NCBI GenBank assembly: GCA_003507655.1
Contig: DNUZ01000024.1
Span: 124,001-188,000, forward strand
Reading direction: 5' to 3'
Origin: Lachnospiraceae bacterium
GTDB lineage: Bacteria; Bacillota; Clostridia; Lachnospirales; Lachnospiraceae
Length of the DNA: 64,000 nt
The position numbers and the translations under genes were made by a program. Of this stretch, positions 15,007 through 24,672 are shown piece after piece (the first letter of the stretch is position 1; every line of letters begins with the position of its first letter). Below the pieces are notes generated by a model that was given only the letters and a program-made list of their open reading frames with translations, was not told where the DNA came from and did no database searches.

Positions 15007-16392
15007 ATGAATAACAGAGAACAATACAAGCGAATGCTGAACTTTTTGGCAAACGCAGTCATTTTATTTTTTCAGGGAATGTGCTTTGCATATATATGGT
15101 ATGAATATTACAGCAGAGTCATTTTTATGCCGTTCTTCCGCCGTGGTAACTGGGCGGTTGTCGGTATGTATGTCTTAATCCTCTTCTTCTTTACGAGGGT
15201 TATGGGCGGTTATAAGGTGGGATATCTTCGGATATCAGATATCTGCCTGTCGCAGTTGTTGGCGATTTTAGCAAGTAATGTGATCGGATATCTGCAGATC
15301 TGTATGATCGGCAGGGATTATATGCCGATCGGGCCGATCATTATGATCACATGGGCAGAGATACTGTTTGTTGTACCGTGGGCATATACGGTGCGCTGGC
15401 TTTTTGTGCGTCTGTATCCGCCACGGAAGATGCTGATCATTTATGGAAAATATTCCCCGGATGATCTGATCAAAAAAGTAAATTCACGAAGAGATAAATA
15501 CAATATCTGCGGAGCAGAGAGTATTGCAATCGGATATGAAGAACTGACAAAACGGATTCCGGACTATGAGGCGGTCGTACTTTGTGACCTTCCGGCTCAT
15601 ACGAGAAATAAGATTTTGAAATTCTGTTTTGAGAAATCTATCCGTATCTATGTAACACCAAAACTTTCGGACATCATCATTTCAGGTTCCGAATCAATAC
15701 ATCTGTTTGATACGCCGCTTTATCTGTGTCGCAATAACGGATTCAGCATGGATCAGCGGATTTTCAAAAGAGCCATGGATATTATCGGTTCCCTGATCGG
15801 AATTATCATCCTGTCACCATTTATGCTTCTGACAGCGGTAGCGATCAAAGCCTATGACAGAGGCCCTGTATTTTTTAAACAGGCAAGACTGACACAGGAT
15901 GGCAGGGAGTTTGGAATTATCAAATTCCGCAGTATGTGTATAGAATCGGAAAAAAATGGTGCACAGCTTGCGAAAAAGCATGACGACAGGATCACACCGG
16001 TCGGCAGACTGATCCGTAAGATCCATTTTGACGAGATACCACAGTTATTTAATATTTTAAAAGGCGATATGTCGATCGTCGGTCCAAGACCGGAGCGGCA
16101 GGAGATCGCAAGCCAGTACGAAGAGATCATACCGGAATTCCGCTATCGTTTGAAAGTAAAAGCGGGACTGACCGGATATGCACAGGTGTATGGAAAATAC
16201 AATACGACACCATATGATAAATTAAAGTTAGACATGCTGTATATTGAAAATTACAGCTTCTGGCTGGACATCAAGATACTGTTGATGACATTTAAGGTTA
16301 TCCTGCAAAAAGAAAATTCCGAGGGAATCGATGAAAATCAGATTACAGCCTTAAAGCGGGAGATTGAAAGCAAGACCACAACAAAGTATTAA
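15007..16392 (+). CDS. Polyprenyl-phosphate sugar-1-phosphate transferase (WbaP/EPS type), initiating enzyme
   Basis: This 461-residue enzyme starts glycan assembly by transferring a sugar-1-phosphate from a nucleotide sugar to undecaprenyl phosphate. The N-terminal half has about four membrane helices and a CoA-binding-like domain. The catalytic C-terminal half starts with the re-entrant helix MDIIGSLIGIIILSP (from about 257). It continues with GPVFFKQARL, IIKFRSM, DEIPQLFNILKGDMSIVGPRPE and KAGLTGYAQV, the hallmark series of bacterial monotopic phosphoglycosyl transferases. It is the only initiating transferase in the window, so it probably primes the main polymer. The sugar is not predictable from sequence. 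Confidence 0.93.
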   Translation: MNNREQYKRMLNFLANAVILFFQGMCFAYIWYEYYSRVIFMPFFRRGNWAVVGMYVLILFFFTRVMGGYKVGYLRISDICLSQLLAILASNVIGYLQICMIGRDYMPIGPIIMITWAEILFVVPWAYTVRWLFVRLYPPRKMLIIYGKYSPDDLIKKVNSRRDKYNICGAESIAIGYEELTKRIPDYEAVVLCDLPAHTRNKILKFCFEKSIRIYVTPKLSDIIISGSESIHLFDTPLYLCRNNGFSMDQRIFKRAMDIIGSLIGIIILSPFMLLTAVAIKAYDRGPVFFKQARLTQDGREFGIIKFRSMCIESEKNGAQLAKKHDDRITPVGRLIRKIHFDEIPQLFNILKGDMSIVGPRPERQEIASQYEEIIPEFRYRLKVKAGLTGYAQVYGKYNTTPYDKLKLDMLYIENYSFWLDIKILLMTFKVILQKENSEGIDENQITALKREIESKTTTKY

Positions 16393-16403
16393 GAAGGTGT
16401 AAT

Positions 16404-17213
16404 ATGGGAATATCTGTATTGATGTCTATTTATAAAAAAGAAAAACCGGAATATTTTCGTGAGACGATGGAAAGCATTTTGGCACAGACCAGACAGCCGG
16501 AAGAGATCGTGCTGATCGAGGATGGGACACTGACACCGGAATTGGATGCGGTGATCGAAGAATATCAGAAGAGATGTTCGAATCTGAAGGTCTATCCACA
16601 CAAAGAAAATCAGATGTTAGGCAGGGCACTCGCAGAAGGAGTGACACTCTGCTCCTATGAACTGATCGCAAGAATGGATACCGACGATGTGATGATGCCA
16701 AAACGTTTAGAGCAGCAGTATGCGTATATGCAGCAGCATCCTGAAATTTCCGTCTGTGGTGGCTTCATCAGAGAATTTAACGATGAGGGTACCTATGAGA
16801 GGATTAAAAGGATGCCGCGTCTGATGGAGGATATCCTTCCTTATGCGAGATACCGCAATCCGTTAAACCACATGACGGTCATGTTCCGGAAACAGGATGT
16901 GTTAAATGCCGGTAATTATCGGCATTTTCCTTATTTAGAGGATTATGATCTGTGGAGCAGGATGTTAGCAAAGGGATGTGCTTTTTATAATCTGCCGGAA
17001 ATCTTAGTCAAAGCGCGTACCAGTGAAGCACTTTACGAAAGAAGAGGCGGTGCGGCTTATTTTCGTCAGTACAGACAACTTCGAAAAGAGCAGCATACAC
17101 TTGGCCTGACTTCGGGCAAAGAATATGCGACAGGCTGTATTCTTAGCTTTGGAATGACAATGCAGCCGTCCTTTTTAAGAAAACTCACATATCAGAAGGT
17201 ACTTAGAAAATGA
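16404..17213 (+). CDS. Family 2 glycosyltransferase
   Basis: This is a 269-residue cytoplasmic GT-A enzyme. It begins ISVLMSIYKKEKPEYFRE, carries the nucleotide-binding LIEDG near residue 36 and the metal-binding DTDD near 92, and continues with VCGGFIREF and LEDYDLW, as in rhamnosyl/galactosyl-type GT2 enzymes of capsule loci (WaaE/EpsE-like). No membrane segment is evident. It overlaps the next gene by four bases (ATGA), indicating translational coupling. Donor and acceptor sugars are unknown. Confidence 0.88.
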   Translation: MGISVLMSIYKKEKPEYFRETMESILAQTRQPEEIVLIEDGTLTPELDAVIEEYQKRCSNLKVYPHKENQMLGRALAEGVTLCSYELIARMDTDDVMMPKRLEQQYAYMQQHPEISVCGGFIREFNDEGTYERIKRMPRLMEDILPYARYRNPLNHMTVMFRKQDVLNAGNYRHFPYLEDYDLWSRMLAKGCAFYNLPEILVKARTSEALYERRGGAAYFRQYRQLRKEQHTLGLTSGKEYATGCILSFGMTMQPSFLRKLTYQKVLRK

Positions 17214-18301
17214 AAATATTGATTGATGCGAGAAGCATGGGAACAAAACCAAGCGGAATCGGAATGTATATCTACAATTTTGCAAAAGAGCTGGTCAAAG
17301 AGCCGGATATGGAGATTCATCTGTTATCTGATGTTGCAACGAGCAATGAGATGCAGGCGATGGAGCAGGCGGGAGCCATACTTCACTGTTACGGTACACC
17401 GGTCGGAAAAAATTTTGGGCTGGTTAAATATTATCGCTATCTGCAAAAAGTGATCCATGAGATCCGGCCGGAGATCTTCTGGGAGGGTAACAGTTTAGTA
17501 CCGATCAAAGTGACAAATCCTTATGGAAAATTTATGGTCACCGTACATGATCTGTTCCCGCTGACGATGCCGGAGTGTTTTGGAAAAAAATATGAGTATT
17601 ATTTTCGTTATGGGCTGAAAAACACCCTCAAATATGCCGATACGTTTATCTATAATTCCATGGAAACAAAACGGGATATGGAGCGTATTTTTCCACAGGC
17701 AGCAAAAAAAGAGAGCTTTTTATCCTATATCATTATAGACAGGATCGTGCATGGCGAAATTGAGGACAACAATGCATTTCTCTATGTCGGAAATTTAGAA
17801 AAACGAAAAGGGACGGATCTCTTATTAGACGGCTATCTGGAATATCTGAAAGCAGGCGGAACCAAGGATTTACGCTTTGCGGGAAAGATCCGTGAGGCGG
17901 ATATCGAAGAGAAGATCAGACAGGTACAGGAGCAGACTAAAAAAGCAACCTATTTAGGATATCTGACTAAGGAAGACAAAGAGAGAGAATACCGTCAGTG
18001 CAGTGCTTTTTTATTTCCGTCAAGGGCAGAGGGATTTGGAATGCCGGTAGTAGAAGTTATGAATTATGACAAACCGGTCATTGCCAGCAATCTGAGTATT
18101 TTTCAGGAGCTGATCGGAGATGAGATCAATTATTTTACCATTTCAGATGATAACAAGGAGTCCGCAAAACGGCTTGCAAAGCGGATGTCAGACTACGAAC
18201 AGCCGACAGAGGGCAGCTATGAGAAGATCATAGAGCGGTATGTGCCGCAGAATTTAGCAAAGAACCTGAGTGCATATTTCAGGCAGCAGGTTACAGAGTA
18301 A
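17210..18301 (+). CDS. Family 4 glycosyltransferase
   Basis: This is a 363-residue GT-B glycosyltransferase. The N-terminal half opens ILIDARSMGTKPSGIGMYIYN, the glycine-rich acceptor-domain start common in GT4 mannosyl/rhamnosyltransferases. The C-terminal half has YVGNLEKRKGTD and then FPSRAEGFGMPVVEVM with the catalytic-site E-x7-E pattern, followed by NYDKPVIAS. It probably adds one residue of the repeat unit on the inner membrane face. The start overlaps the previous stop by four bases. Confidence 0.88.
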   Translation: MKILIDARSMGTKPSGIGMYIYNFAKELVKEPDMEIHLLSDVATSNEMQAMEQAGAILHCYGTPVGKNFGLVKYYRYLQKVIHEIRPEIFWEGNSLVPIKVTNPYGKFMVTVHDLFPLTMPECFGKKYEYYFRYGLKNTLKYADTFIYNSMETKRDMERIFPQAAKKESFLSYIIIDRIVHGEIEDNNAFLYVGNLEKRKGTDLLLDGYLEYLKAGGTKDLRFAGKIREADIEEKIRQVQEQTKKATYLGYLTKEDKEREYRQCSAFLFPSRAEGFGMPVVEVMNYDKPVIASNLSIFQELIGDEINYFTISDDNKESAKRLAKRMSDYEQPTEGSYEKIIERYVPQNLAKNLSAYFRQQVTE

Positions 18302-18324
18302 GAAAAAGAACAGGAAAAAATGAA

Positions 18325-19620
18325 ATGAGTGTATCAAATTTAGTAATTAAAATCACGGATGCTTTAAAACCGGTACTGGTAAAGATCATCCCACAGGAGT
18401 ATTTAAGCCGGGCAAAGAAAGCATATATGAATCGCAATACAACGAAGTTAAAAGATGCAAAGATCGCACCTTATAAGCCGGGCAGATATGCCGAGGGAAT
18501 CAACCTGATCGGAAGTATCCAGGCAGCTTCGGGTTTAGGACAGAGCAGCCGTCTTGTGGCAGCGGAGTTAGAAGCCTCCGGGATGCCGTACAGCATCAAA
18601 GAACATCATATTTCCGAACAGTTAAGCATGACAGAGCATGAGTTTGATGCAAAATTTTCGGACGAGCTTCCATACGATATCAATCTTTTGCATATCAATG
18701 CACATGAATTTACGGTATCCTATATGCAGCTTGGAAAGCAGGTGTGGGACTATCGGTATAATATCGCATTCTGGCTTTGGGAATTAGAGGAGTTCCCGGC
18801 GGAGTGGATAGACTGCATTTCAATCGTAGATGAGATCTGGACACCGGCAGAGTTTGTAAGTAACAGCATTCGCAAGGTGACGGATAAGCCGGTGCATACG
18901 ATCCCGTATCATGTAACGGCACCGACAGATGACAAATACGACCGTGCATATTTTGGACTGCCGGAAGACAAATTCCTGTTTCTGATGATGTATGACAACG
19001 GAAGCATGATGGAAAGAAAGAATCCGTTAGGTACTTTAGAGGCATTTAAACGTGCATTTGGCAAGGAAAATGACGAGGTCGGTCTGGTTATCAAGATTTC
19101 AGGAAATGCCAAAGAAGATATGGAAAAGATCTGTGAATTTTTTGACGGATATACCAATATCTATTTTATGACAGAGATGTTGACGAAGATAGAAGTCAAC
19201 AGCCTGCTTCGGGATGTGGATGTGTTTGTATCCCTTCATCGTGCCGAAGGATTTGGGCTTGGTATGGCAGAGGCAATGTTGAACGGCACTCCTTGTATCG
19301 CGACAAACTGGTCTGCGAATACAGAGTTTATGGATGAAAAATCTGCCTGCATGGTAGATTATCAGTTGATAGAGCTGACGGAGGACATCGGGCCGTTTAA
19401 GGCAGGAAACCGCTGGGCAGATGCGGATGTTGCGCAGGCAGCAGAGTACATGAAACGCTTATATGCAGATAAGGCTTTTTATGATATAATAAAGAATAAT
19501 GCTCTTTCACATATCAACGAGGTGCTGAGTGAGGAACGCATTACAGTTATGATGAGAGAACGCGTGGAGGCGATCCGAAAGGAAGCCAAAGAGGCGTTAA
19601 AAAAGAACGAAGAAAAATAA
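18325..19620 (+). CDS. Family 4 glycosyltransferase
   Basis: This 431-residue protein has a long N-terminal half containing GSIQAASGLGQSSRL (GT4 acceptor-domain loop), LLHINAHE and YNIAFWLWELEEFP. The C-terminal Rossmann half contains SLHRAEGFGLGMAEAM (E-x7-E motif) and NGTPCIATNWS. The WLWELEEFP segment is common in GT4 enzymes of lipopolysaccharide and cell-surface glycan loci. The first 60 residues are basic and may contact the membrane. Specificity unknown. It lies between another GT4 and a GT-C-like gene. Confidence 0.87.
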   Translation: MSVSNLVIKITDALKPVLVKIIPQEYLSRAKKAYMNRNTTKLKDAKIAPYKPGRYAEGINLIGSIQAASGLGQSSRLVAAELEASGMPYSIKEHHISEQLSMTEHEFDAKFSDELPYDINLLHINAHEFTVSYMQLGKQVWDYRYNIAFWLWELEEFPAEWIDCISIVDEIWTPAEFVSNSIRKVTDKPVHTIPYHVTAPTDDKYDRAYFGLPEDKFLFLMMYDNGSMMERKNPLGTLEAFKRAFGKENDEVGLVIKISGNAKEDMEKICEFFDGYTNIYFMTEMLTKIEVNSLLRDVDVFVSLHRAEGFGLGMAEAMLNGTPCIATNWSANTEFMDEKSACMVDYQLIELTEDIGPFKAGNRWADADVAQAAEYMKRLYADKAFYDIIKNNALSHINEVLSEERITVMMRERVEAIRKEAKEALKKNEEK

Positions 19621-19634
19621 CCAGAGGAAGTAAA

Positions 19635-20876
19635 ATGAAAAAAGAGAAACGCAGCAATGCCGTCTTTTACGGTCTGATGGGAATCATGTTGGGATTATTT
19701 GTGATTTCCTTAATAGCAACAGGTGGAAAAAGTATTTATCAATTTCTGTTTTATGACAGAAAAGATATCTTTATGGATTTTTTCAACAGTATCAATGATT
19801 GTTTCAGTGGGGATCCTTATGGAAAGAAATGTATCTATCCGCCGCTGACCTATGTCATTTATACGATCTTCAGCAAATTTCTGCCAATGGATATGGCAAA
19901 AAAACACGGAATGTTTGCCGTGCGTGACAGCGCACAGGGCTTAACGGTCTACATGATCTATACACTGATCATTGTAGTGATCATGCTGGCATTGATCTGG
20001 AAATTCTTAAAGGGAGACAGGAAAAAGAAATTACAGTTTTCGGTCGTGACTTTAATGAGTATGCCGGTGCTTTATTCGTTTGACAGAGGAAATATCGTAT
20101 GGTTTTGCATGGCATTTCTGATGGTCTACATTTTTACTTATGACAACAAAAATAAGATCTTGAGGGAAATCGGTCTGATCTCTTTAGCAATCGCAACCTC
20201 GATCAAGATCTATCCGGTGGTATTCGGACTGATGTTACTGTTTGATAAGAGATGGGCAGAGGCAAAGAGATGTATTATCTATGGAGTATTGATCTTCTTT
20301 GTTCCGTTTTTGTGTTTTGGCGGATTTTCAGAGTTTACAGTATTGTTATCCAACCTGACCAATGCATCGAACTTCCTTGGAAGCATCGGACACGGATACC
20401 GTCTGAACTTCTCGAATACGGTATATGGAGTATTTGATGTGTTACAGCGCCGCGGACCGCGGATCGACAAACTGTTACAGTATGCACTCTATGCATTCTA
20501 TGTGTTCTATCTGCCTTGTATCTTTTTAGCAAGAGAACGCTGGAAAAAAATATTTTTACTGACAGCGGTACTGGTAGGAATGCCGCCGTTCAGTTATGCA
20601 TATTCCATGGTCTTTGTGATCATTCCGTTGATGTTGTTCTTAAACGAGAATAAAGGAAAACCAAGAGATGTTTTCTATGCAGTCTGCTTTGTGTTCTGTA
20701 TCGCACCGATCGGATACAGCCCGGTTTCTATTTTAGGAGATGCAACCGTGCCGTATGCCTATTCACTGAATGTATTGGTGATGTCACTGGCACTCATGGC
20801 ATTGACCGGATTTCTTGCATTAGAGACATGGATTACGAGAATTACAGAGGTATTGCTGCCTCGAAGGAGTAAGTAA
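19635..20876 (+). CDS. Multi-span membrane protein, probable GT-C (GT87/DUF2029-like) glycosyltransferase
   Basis: This 413-residue protein has about ten hydrophobic helices, the first at about 12-32. The first outer loop carries DRKDIFMDFFNS and CIYPPLTYVIYTIF, with the acidic residues typical of the catalytic loop in GT-C enzymes. FDRGN and SIKIYPVVFGL follow, shared with the paralogue at 9935-11191, so the two are diverged copies. Such enzymes use polyprenyl-phosphate sugars outside the cell, consistent with the GtrB/GtrA pair upstream. AGAGGAAG is the ribosome site. Confidence 0.7.
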   Translation: MKKEKRSNAVFYGLMGIMLGLFVISLIATGGKSIYQFLFYDRKDIFMDFFNSINDCFSGDPYGKKCIYPPLTYVIYTIFSKFLPMDMAKKHGMFAVRDSAQGLTVYMIYTLIIVVIMLALIWKFLKGDRKKKLQFSVVTLMSMPVLYSFDRGNIVWFCMAFLMVYIFTYDNKNKILREIGLISLAIATSIKIYPVVFGLMLLFDKRWAEAKRCIIYGVLIFFVPFLCFGGFSEFTVLLSNLTNASNFLGSIGHGYRLNFSNTVYGVFDVLQRRGPRIDKLLQYALYAFYVFYLPCIFLARERWKKIFLLTAVLVGMPPFSYAYSMVFVIIPLMLFLNENKGKPRDVFYAVCFVFCIAPIGYSPVSILGDATVPYAYSLNVLVMSLALMALTGFLALETWITRITEVLLPRRSK

Positions 20877-20878
20877 GC

Positions 20879-21658
20879 ATGATAAAGGATTTAAAGGAAT
20901 TATATGCATACCGCCAGATGATATTCAGTCTGGTAAAAAAAGATCTGCGTGGCAGATATAAGGGTTCCGTATTGGGATTTATGTGGACATTTATCAATCC
21001 GCTGTTACAGATGGGAGTCTATACGCTGGTATTTTCCATTATCTTAAGAAATGATATTGATAAATACTATCTGTTCTTATTCGTGGCATTGGTACCGTGG
21101 ATTTTCTTCTCGGCATCTTTGACGGGAGGTGCAGACAGTGTCTTAGCCTCTAAGGATATGTTAAAAAAGATATATTTTCCAAGAGAGGTTTTACCGATCT
21201 CCTATGTCACGGGAGCTTTTGTCAATATGCTTTTGAGCTTTGTGGTTATTTTCGGAGTGATCATTTTTACCGGACACGGACTGAACCCATTAGCGCTTTT
21301 GACGCTTCCGATCATTATGTTAGTGGAATATGTCATGGCACTGGGGATTGCCCTGCTCAGTTCGGCGTTGACCGTATACTTTAGAGACTTGTCCTATATT
21401 TTAGGAATCATTGCAATGATATGGCAGTATCTGACTCCAATCATGTACTCCTCAGATTTAGTACCGGACAAGCTGCGTCCGCTGTGGAATCTCAATCCGA
21501 TGACACCGGTCATTGAGGCATACCGTTCCGTGCTTTATGCAAAGCAGGTGCCGCAGCTGTCAACTTTGATCCAGGCAGCAGTGCTGGGTGTGATCGTCTG
21601 TGTGATCGGTTATATCAGTTTTAGAAAATTGCAGAAAGGTTTTGCGGAGGAATTGTAG
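20879..21658 (+). CDS. wzm: ABC-2 type polysaccharide export permease (Wzm)
   Basis: This 259-residue inner-membrane permease has about six helices. It opens with MIKDLKELYAYRQMIFSLVKKDLRGRYKGSVLG, the amphipathic gate/coupling segment of the TagG/RfbA/Wzm family. The later LNPMTPVIEAYRSVLY is the conserved C-terminal signature. It exports a completed undecaprenyl-linked glycan together with the ATPase encoded next. The start is two bases after the previous stop, with AAGGAG at 20866-20871. Confidence 0.93.
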   Translation: MIKDLKELYAYRQMIFSLVKKDLRGRYKGSVLGFMWTFINPLLQMGVYTLVFSIILRNDIDKYYLFLFVALVPWIFFSASLTGGADSVLASKDMLKKIYFPREVLPISYVTGAFVNMLLSFVVIFGVIIFTGHGLNPLALLTLPIIMLVEYVMALGIALLSSALTVYFRDLSYILGIIAMIWQYLTPIMYSSDLVPDKLRPLWNLNPMTPVIEAYRSVLYAKQVPQLSTLIQAAVLGVIVCVIGYISFRKLQKGFAEEL

Positions 21659-21659
21659 G

Positions 21660-22904
21660 ATGCGCGAAGAAAATGCAATCGAAGTAAAAGATTTAAAAAA
21701 ACAGTTTAAGGTCTATTATGATAAAGGCAGCCAGTTAAAGGAAAAGATGCTGTTCTGGAAGAGAAACCGCTATGAGAACCGTCAGGTATTAAACGGAATC
21801 AGCTTTGAAGTCAAAAAAGGAGAAGCGGTCGGACTGATCGGACACAATGGCTGTGGAAAGAGTACCACCTTAAAGCTGCTGACGAAGATTATCTATCCGA
21901 CCTCCGGTACTGTGGAGATGCGGGGAAGGGTTTCCAGTCTGATCGAGCTTGGAGCCGGATTCCACCCGGATATGAGCGGAAGAGAGAATATTTATACGAA
22001 TGCGGCAATCTTTGGCCTTTCCAAACGGGAGATCGAAGAGAGACTGGATACGATCATTGAGTTTTCAGAGTTACAGGCATTTATCGACAATCCGGTGCGT
22101 ACCTATTCTTCGGGAATGTATATGCGGCTGGCGTTCGCAGTTGCAATCAATGTCAATGCAGATATCCTTCTGATCGATGAGATCTTAGCCGTAGGAGATG
22201 CGAATTTTCAGGCGAAATGTTTTGATAAATTAAAAGAGATTAAAGAGCGGGGAACGACAATTATCATCGTATCCCATGCGTTAGGACAGATCGAGCAGAT
22301 CTGTGACCGGACGATCTGGCTGCAGGACGGACAGATCAAGTTGAGCGGTACACCGCGTGACGTACATCCGAAATACCAAAACTACATGAATGAAATGCGT
22401 AAAAAGATGGCAAATGAGAACATGGATAAATTTGTTCCGCCGGAGCCGGAAGAAACAGAGGATGAAAAGCGTTATGGTGATAAACGGGTGGTCATTACCG
22501 AGGTGGAGATGCAGAATGCTGAAGGAAAGAAGCAGAGAGCCTTTACCTGCGGTGAACCGATCACGATCCAGGTTCAGTTCCATGTCAATGAGCCGGTAGA
22601 AAAAGCCATGATGGGATTTGGGATTTTCCGTCGGGATGGCATGCACTGTTACGGATGCAATACGCATATCGACAACATTGGTGATCTGAGTTTTAAGGAA
22701 GATGGAACAGTGCGTATCCGGTTAGAAGAGATGGATTTATTAGAGGGTTCTTATTCGCTGGATTTAGCGATCCAGACCGATTTAGAAGAACCGATTGATT
22801 TTTACAGAGAAGTCATGCCGTTTGAATTATACAATTCTAAGAGTGATATCGGAGTTGTGCGGATTCCGCACAGTTGGGAACTAGAAGAAGTGCAGAAGGA
22901 GTAG
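21660..22904 (+). CDS. wzt: ABC polysaccharide exporter ATPase with carbohydrate-binding tail (Wzt)
   Basis: This 414-residue ATP-binding subunit partners the permease. The nucleotide-binding domain (about 1-240) has Walker A GHNGCGKST, signature YSSGMYMRLA, Walker B ILLIDEILAVGD and a switch histidine in IVSHAL. A linker rich in charged residues leads to a C-terminal beta-sandwich (about 275-410, ITEVEMQ to IPHSWEL) like the Wzt-C domain, which recognises the modified end of the glycan before export. That domain implies that a chain-capping modification is required. The ATG at 21660 has GGAGG nine bases upstream and is preferred over an upstream in-frame TTG. Confidence 0.93.
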   Translation: MREENAIEVKDLKKQFKVYYDKGSQLKEKMLFWKRNRYENRQVLNGISFEVKKGEAVGLIGHNGCGKSTTLKLLTKIIYPTSGTVEMRGRVSSLIELGAGFHPDMSGRENIYTNAAIFGLSKREIEERLDTIIEFSELQAFIDNPVRTYSSGMYMRLAFAVAINVNADILLIDEILAVGDANFQAKCFDKLKEIKERGTTIIIVSHALGQIEQICDRTIWLQDGQIKLSGTPRDVHPKYQNYMNEMRKKMANENMDKFVPPEPEETEDEKRYGDKRVVITEVEMQNAEGKKQRAFTCGEPITIQVQFHVNEPVEKAMMGFGIFRRDGMHCYGCNTHIDNIGDLSFKEDGTVRIRLEEMDLLEGSYSLDLAIQTDLEEPIDFYREVMPFELYNSKSDIGVVRIPHSWELEEVQKE

Positions 22905-22909
22905 CGGAT

Positions 22910-23296
22910 ATGGAAAAACTGGAATTTCGTTCAGAGGCAGAAAAAGAAATCTTTATGCAGCTGATCAGTAAAAAAGAAGCGATTCGTCTTTGTTTTGAAC
23001 AAAAAGACAGTTCCTATATGGAAAGCGAAGTGCAGAAATTAGATGATATGTTAGATGAATTAGAGCAGCACTATTCACTTGCAATCTATGATCTGCAGGA
23101 TCCTTCGAGGATGAAACGTCTGTTTGGACGGATGTTTGGAAAAATCTTTAAAGTGTTTTTCATGGGACCGTTTGCAAAAAAACAGATTGCCTATAACAGA
23201 CAGGTATTGAACACGCTTCACAACCTTCAGGAGACACAGGAGGGAATCTTAGAAGCTATGGCAAAGATGAAAGAACAACAGGAGGTAAGCGAATGA
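22910..23296 (+). CDS. Small coiled-coil protein of unknown function
   Basis: I do not recognise this 128-residue protein. It is highly charged and almost entirely helical in appearance: an acidic N-terminal half with a heptad-like LDDMLDELEQHY region (about 35-60), a basic central patch MKRLFGRMFGKIFKVFFMGPFAKKQ that could lie on the membrane, and a C-terminal LNTLHNLQETQEGILEAMAKMKEQQ coiled coil. It starts six bases after the exporter ATPase and overlaps the next glycosyltransferase by four bases, so it is made together with both. A scaffold or chain-length factor for the ABC export complex is a guess from position. The ATG at 22910 has GGAG upstream. Confidence 0.7.
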   Translation: MEKLEFRSEAEKEIFMQLISKKEAIRLCFEQKDSSYMESEVQKLDDMLDELEQHYSLAIYDLQDPSRMKRLFGRMFGKIFKVFFMGPFAKKQIAYNRQVLNTLHNLQETQEGILEAMAKMKEQQEVSE

Positions 23297-24660
23297 ATAT
23301 AGGATTTGATTCTGTTGGGATTTTAGGACCTGCAAGCAAGAATCGTGGAATTGGAAATTACACGAAGAGCCAGTTTTTAAAAATGGCAGAGATAGATAAA
23401 GAAAACCGGTATTTCTTTTTAAATACCTATGAGGCAGATTTTTCCCTGAGTGAGTTTATGGAGGATGCGTCAAATCTGCATGAAGAGTTTTATTTTTTCG
23501 GAAAAGGCAATTTTTTACTGCATGACCGTATCAACTATGAATTAGTCGGAAAAGTCGTAAAGCGTTTTTTAAAGGATAATCAGATCGATGTGTTCTATAT
23601 GACCTCTCCGTTTGATGAGAATATGACGCTCTACCGTAAGGAATGGTTTGAGGGTGTGACGGTTGTCGCAACGGTATATGATATTATCCCATACATGAGA
23701 AAGGATCAGTACTTTCCACGTTTCAGCCGTGCAAAGCAGTACTATGAGATGAGGATCGATATGCTCAAATGGGTGGATCAGATACTGGTCATTTCTGAGA
23801 GTGTAAAGCAGGATATGATCAAATACATGAATTTTGCGCCGGAGAAGATCGATGTCATCTGGGGTGCGGTAGATGAAAGATTCAAAGAGATTCCGGTTGC
23901 CGATGAAACAGAAAAAGAGATCCGTGAAAAATTCGGTATTACGGATTCTTTTATTATCTGTACGGGGGGTGCAGACGGCAGAAAGAATTTGGATGGACTG
24001 ATCCGTGCCTTTGGAGCAATGCCAAAAGAGTTAAAGGAACAGTATCAGTTAGTCATTGTCTGTAAGCTGTCACAGGAAGCTGTGGATGGCTTTATGAAAC
24101 TCGCAAAAGAGTCTGATGCAGACGGAAGAGTCATCTGTACGAATTTTGTTACGGATGAAGAGCTTCTGATCTTATATAATTTAGCACACCTGACTGCATT
24201 TCCATCGAAGTATGAAGGCTTCGGACTTCCGGTCGTGGAATCCTGGGCATGTGGAACTCCGGTTTTAACATCGAATAATTCCAGCCTTGTGGAAGTCGGA
24301 GGAGACGGAGCCGTTTTAGTCAATCCGAATGATGTATCGGATATCACCAGAGGACTGGTACAGGCATTGTCAGAAACCGATTTAGAGGAACTTTTACAAA
24401 AGGGAAAGAAGCGTTTAGAACGTTTCCGGTGGAAAGTTGTAGCAGAAGACACCCTGAAATTCATCCGGGCTGCTTATGATAAACACGAAAAAACAAATCA
24501 GGATTTAACAAAAGAAGAAAAGCCGGAAAAAATCTACGCAGATAAAAAGTGGCTGGCAAGACTCTATGCAGAGCGGATCATCGGACAGAAATATACAAGT
24601 CTGGAGATATGGCATCTGGCAAGGATGATCGCCTATGCAGACGGTGTAGATCAGGATTAG
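23293..24660 (+). CDS. Family 4 glycosyltransferase with C-terminal extension
   Basis: This 455-residue GT-B enzyme starts NIGFDSVGILGPASKNRGIGNYT, the N-terminal loop found in mannosyltransferases that build O-polysaccharide (WbdA/MtfB-like). The donor half contains ICTGGADGRKNLDGLI and FPSKYEGFGLPVVESWACGTPVLTSNNSS with the E-x7-E motif. The final 55 residues are a charged linker plus a short helical segment beyond the usual end. It is coupled to the preceding coiled-coil gene by an ATGA overlap. Confidence 0.88.
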   Translation: MNIGFDSVGILGPASKNRGIGNYTKSQFLKMAEIDKENRYFFLNTYEADFSLSEFMEDASNLHEEFYFFGKGNFLLHDRINYELVGKVVKRFLKDNQIDVFYMTSPFDENMTLYRKEWFEGVTVVATVYDIIPYMRKDQYFPRFSRAKQYYEMRIDMLKWVDQILVISESVKQDMIKYMNFAPEKIDVIWGAVDERFKEIPVADETEKEIREKFGITDSFIICTGGADGRKNLDGLIRAFGAMPKELKEQYQLVIVCKLSQEAVDGFMKLAKESDADGRVICTNFVTDEELLILYNLAHLTAFPSKYEGFGLPVVESWACGTPVLTSNNSSLVEVGGDGAVLVNPNDVSDITRGLVQALSETDLEELLQKGKKRLERFRWKVVAEDTLKFIRAAYDKHEKTNQDLTKEEKPEKIYADKKWLARLYAERIIGQKYTSLEIWHLARMIAYADGVDQD

Positions 24661-24672
24661 GAGAAAGTGGGC

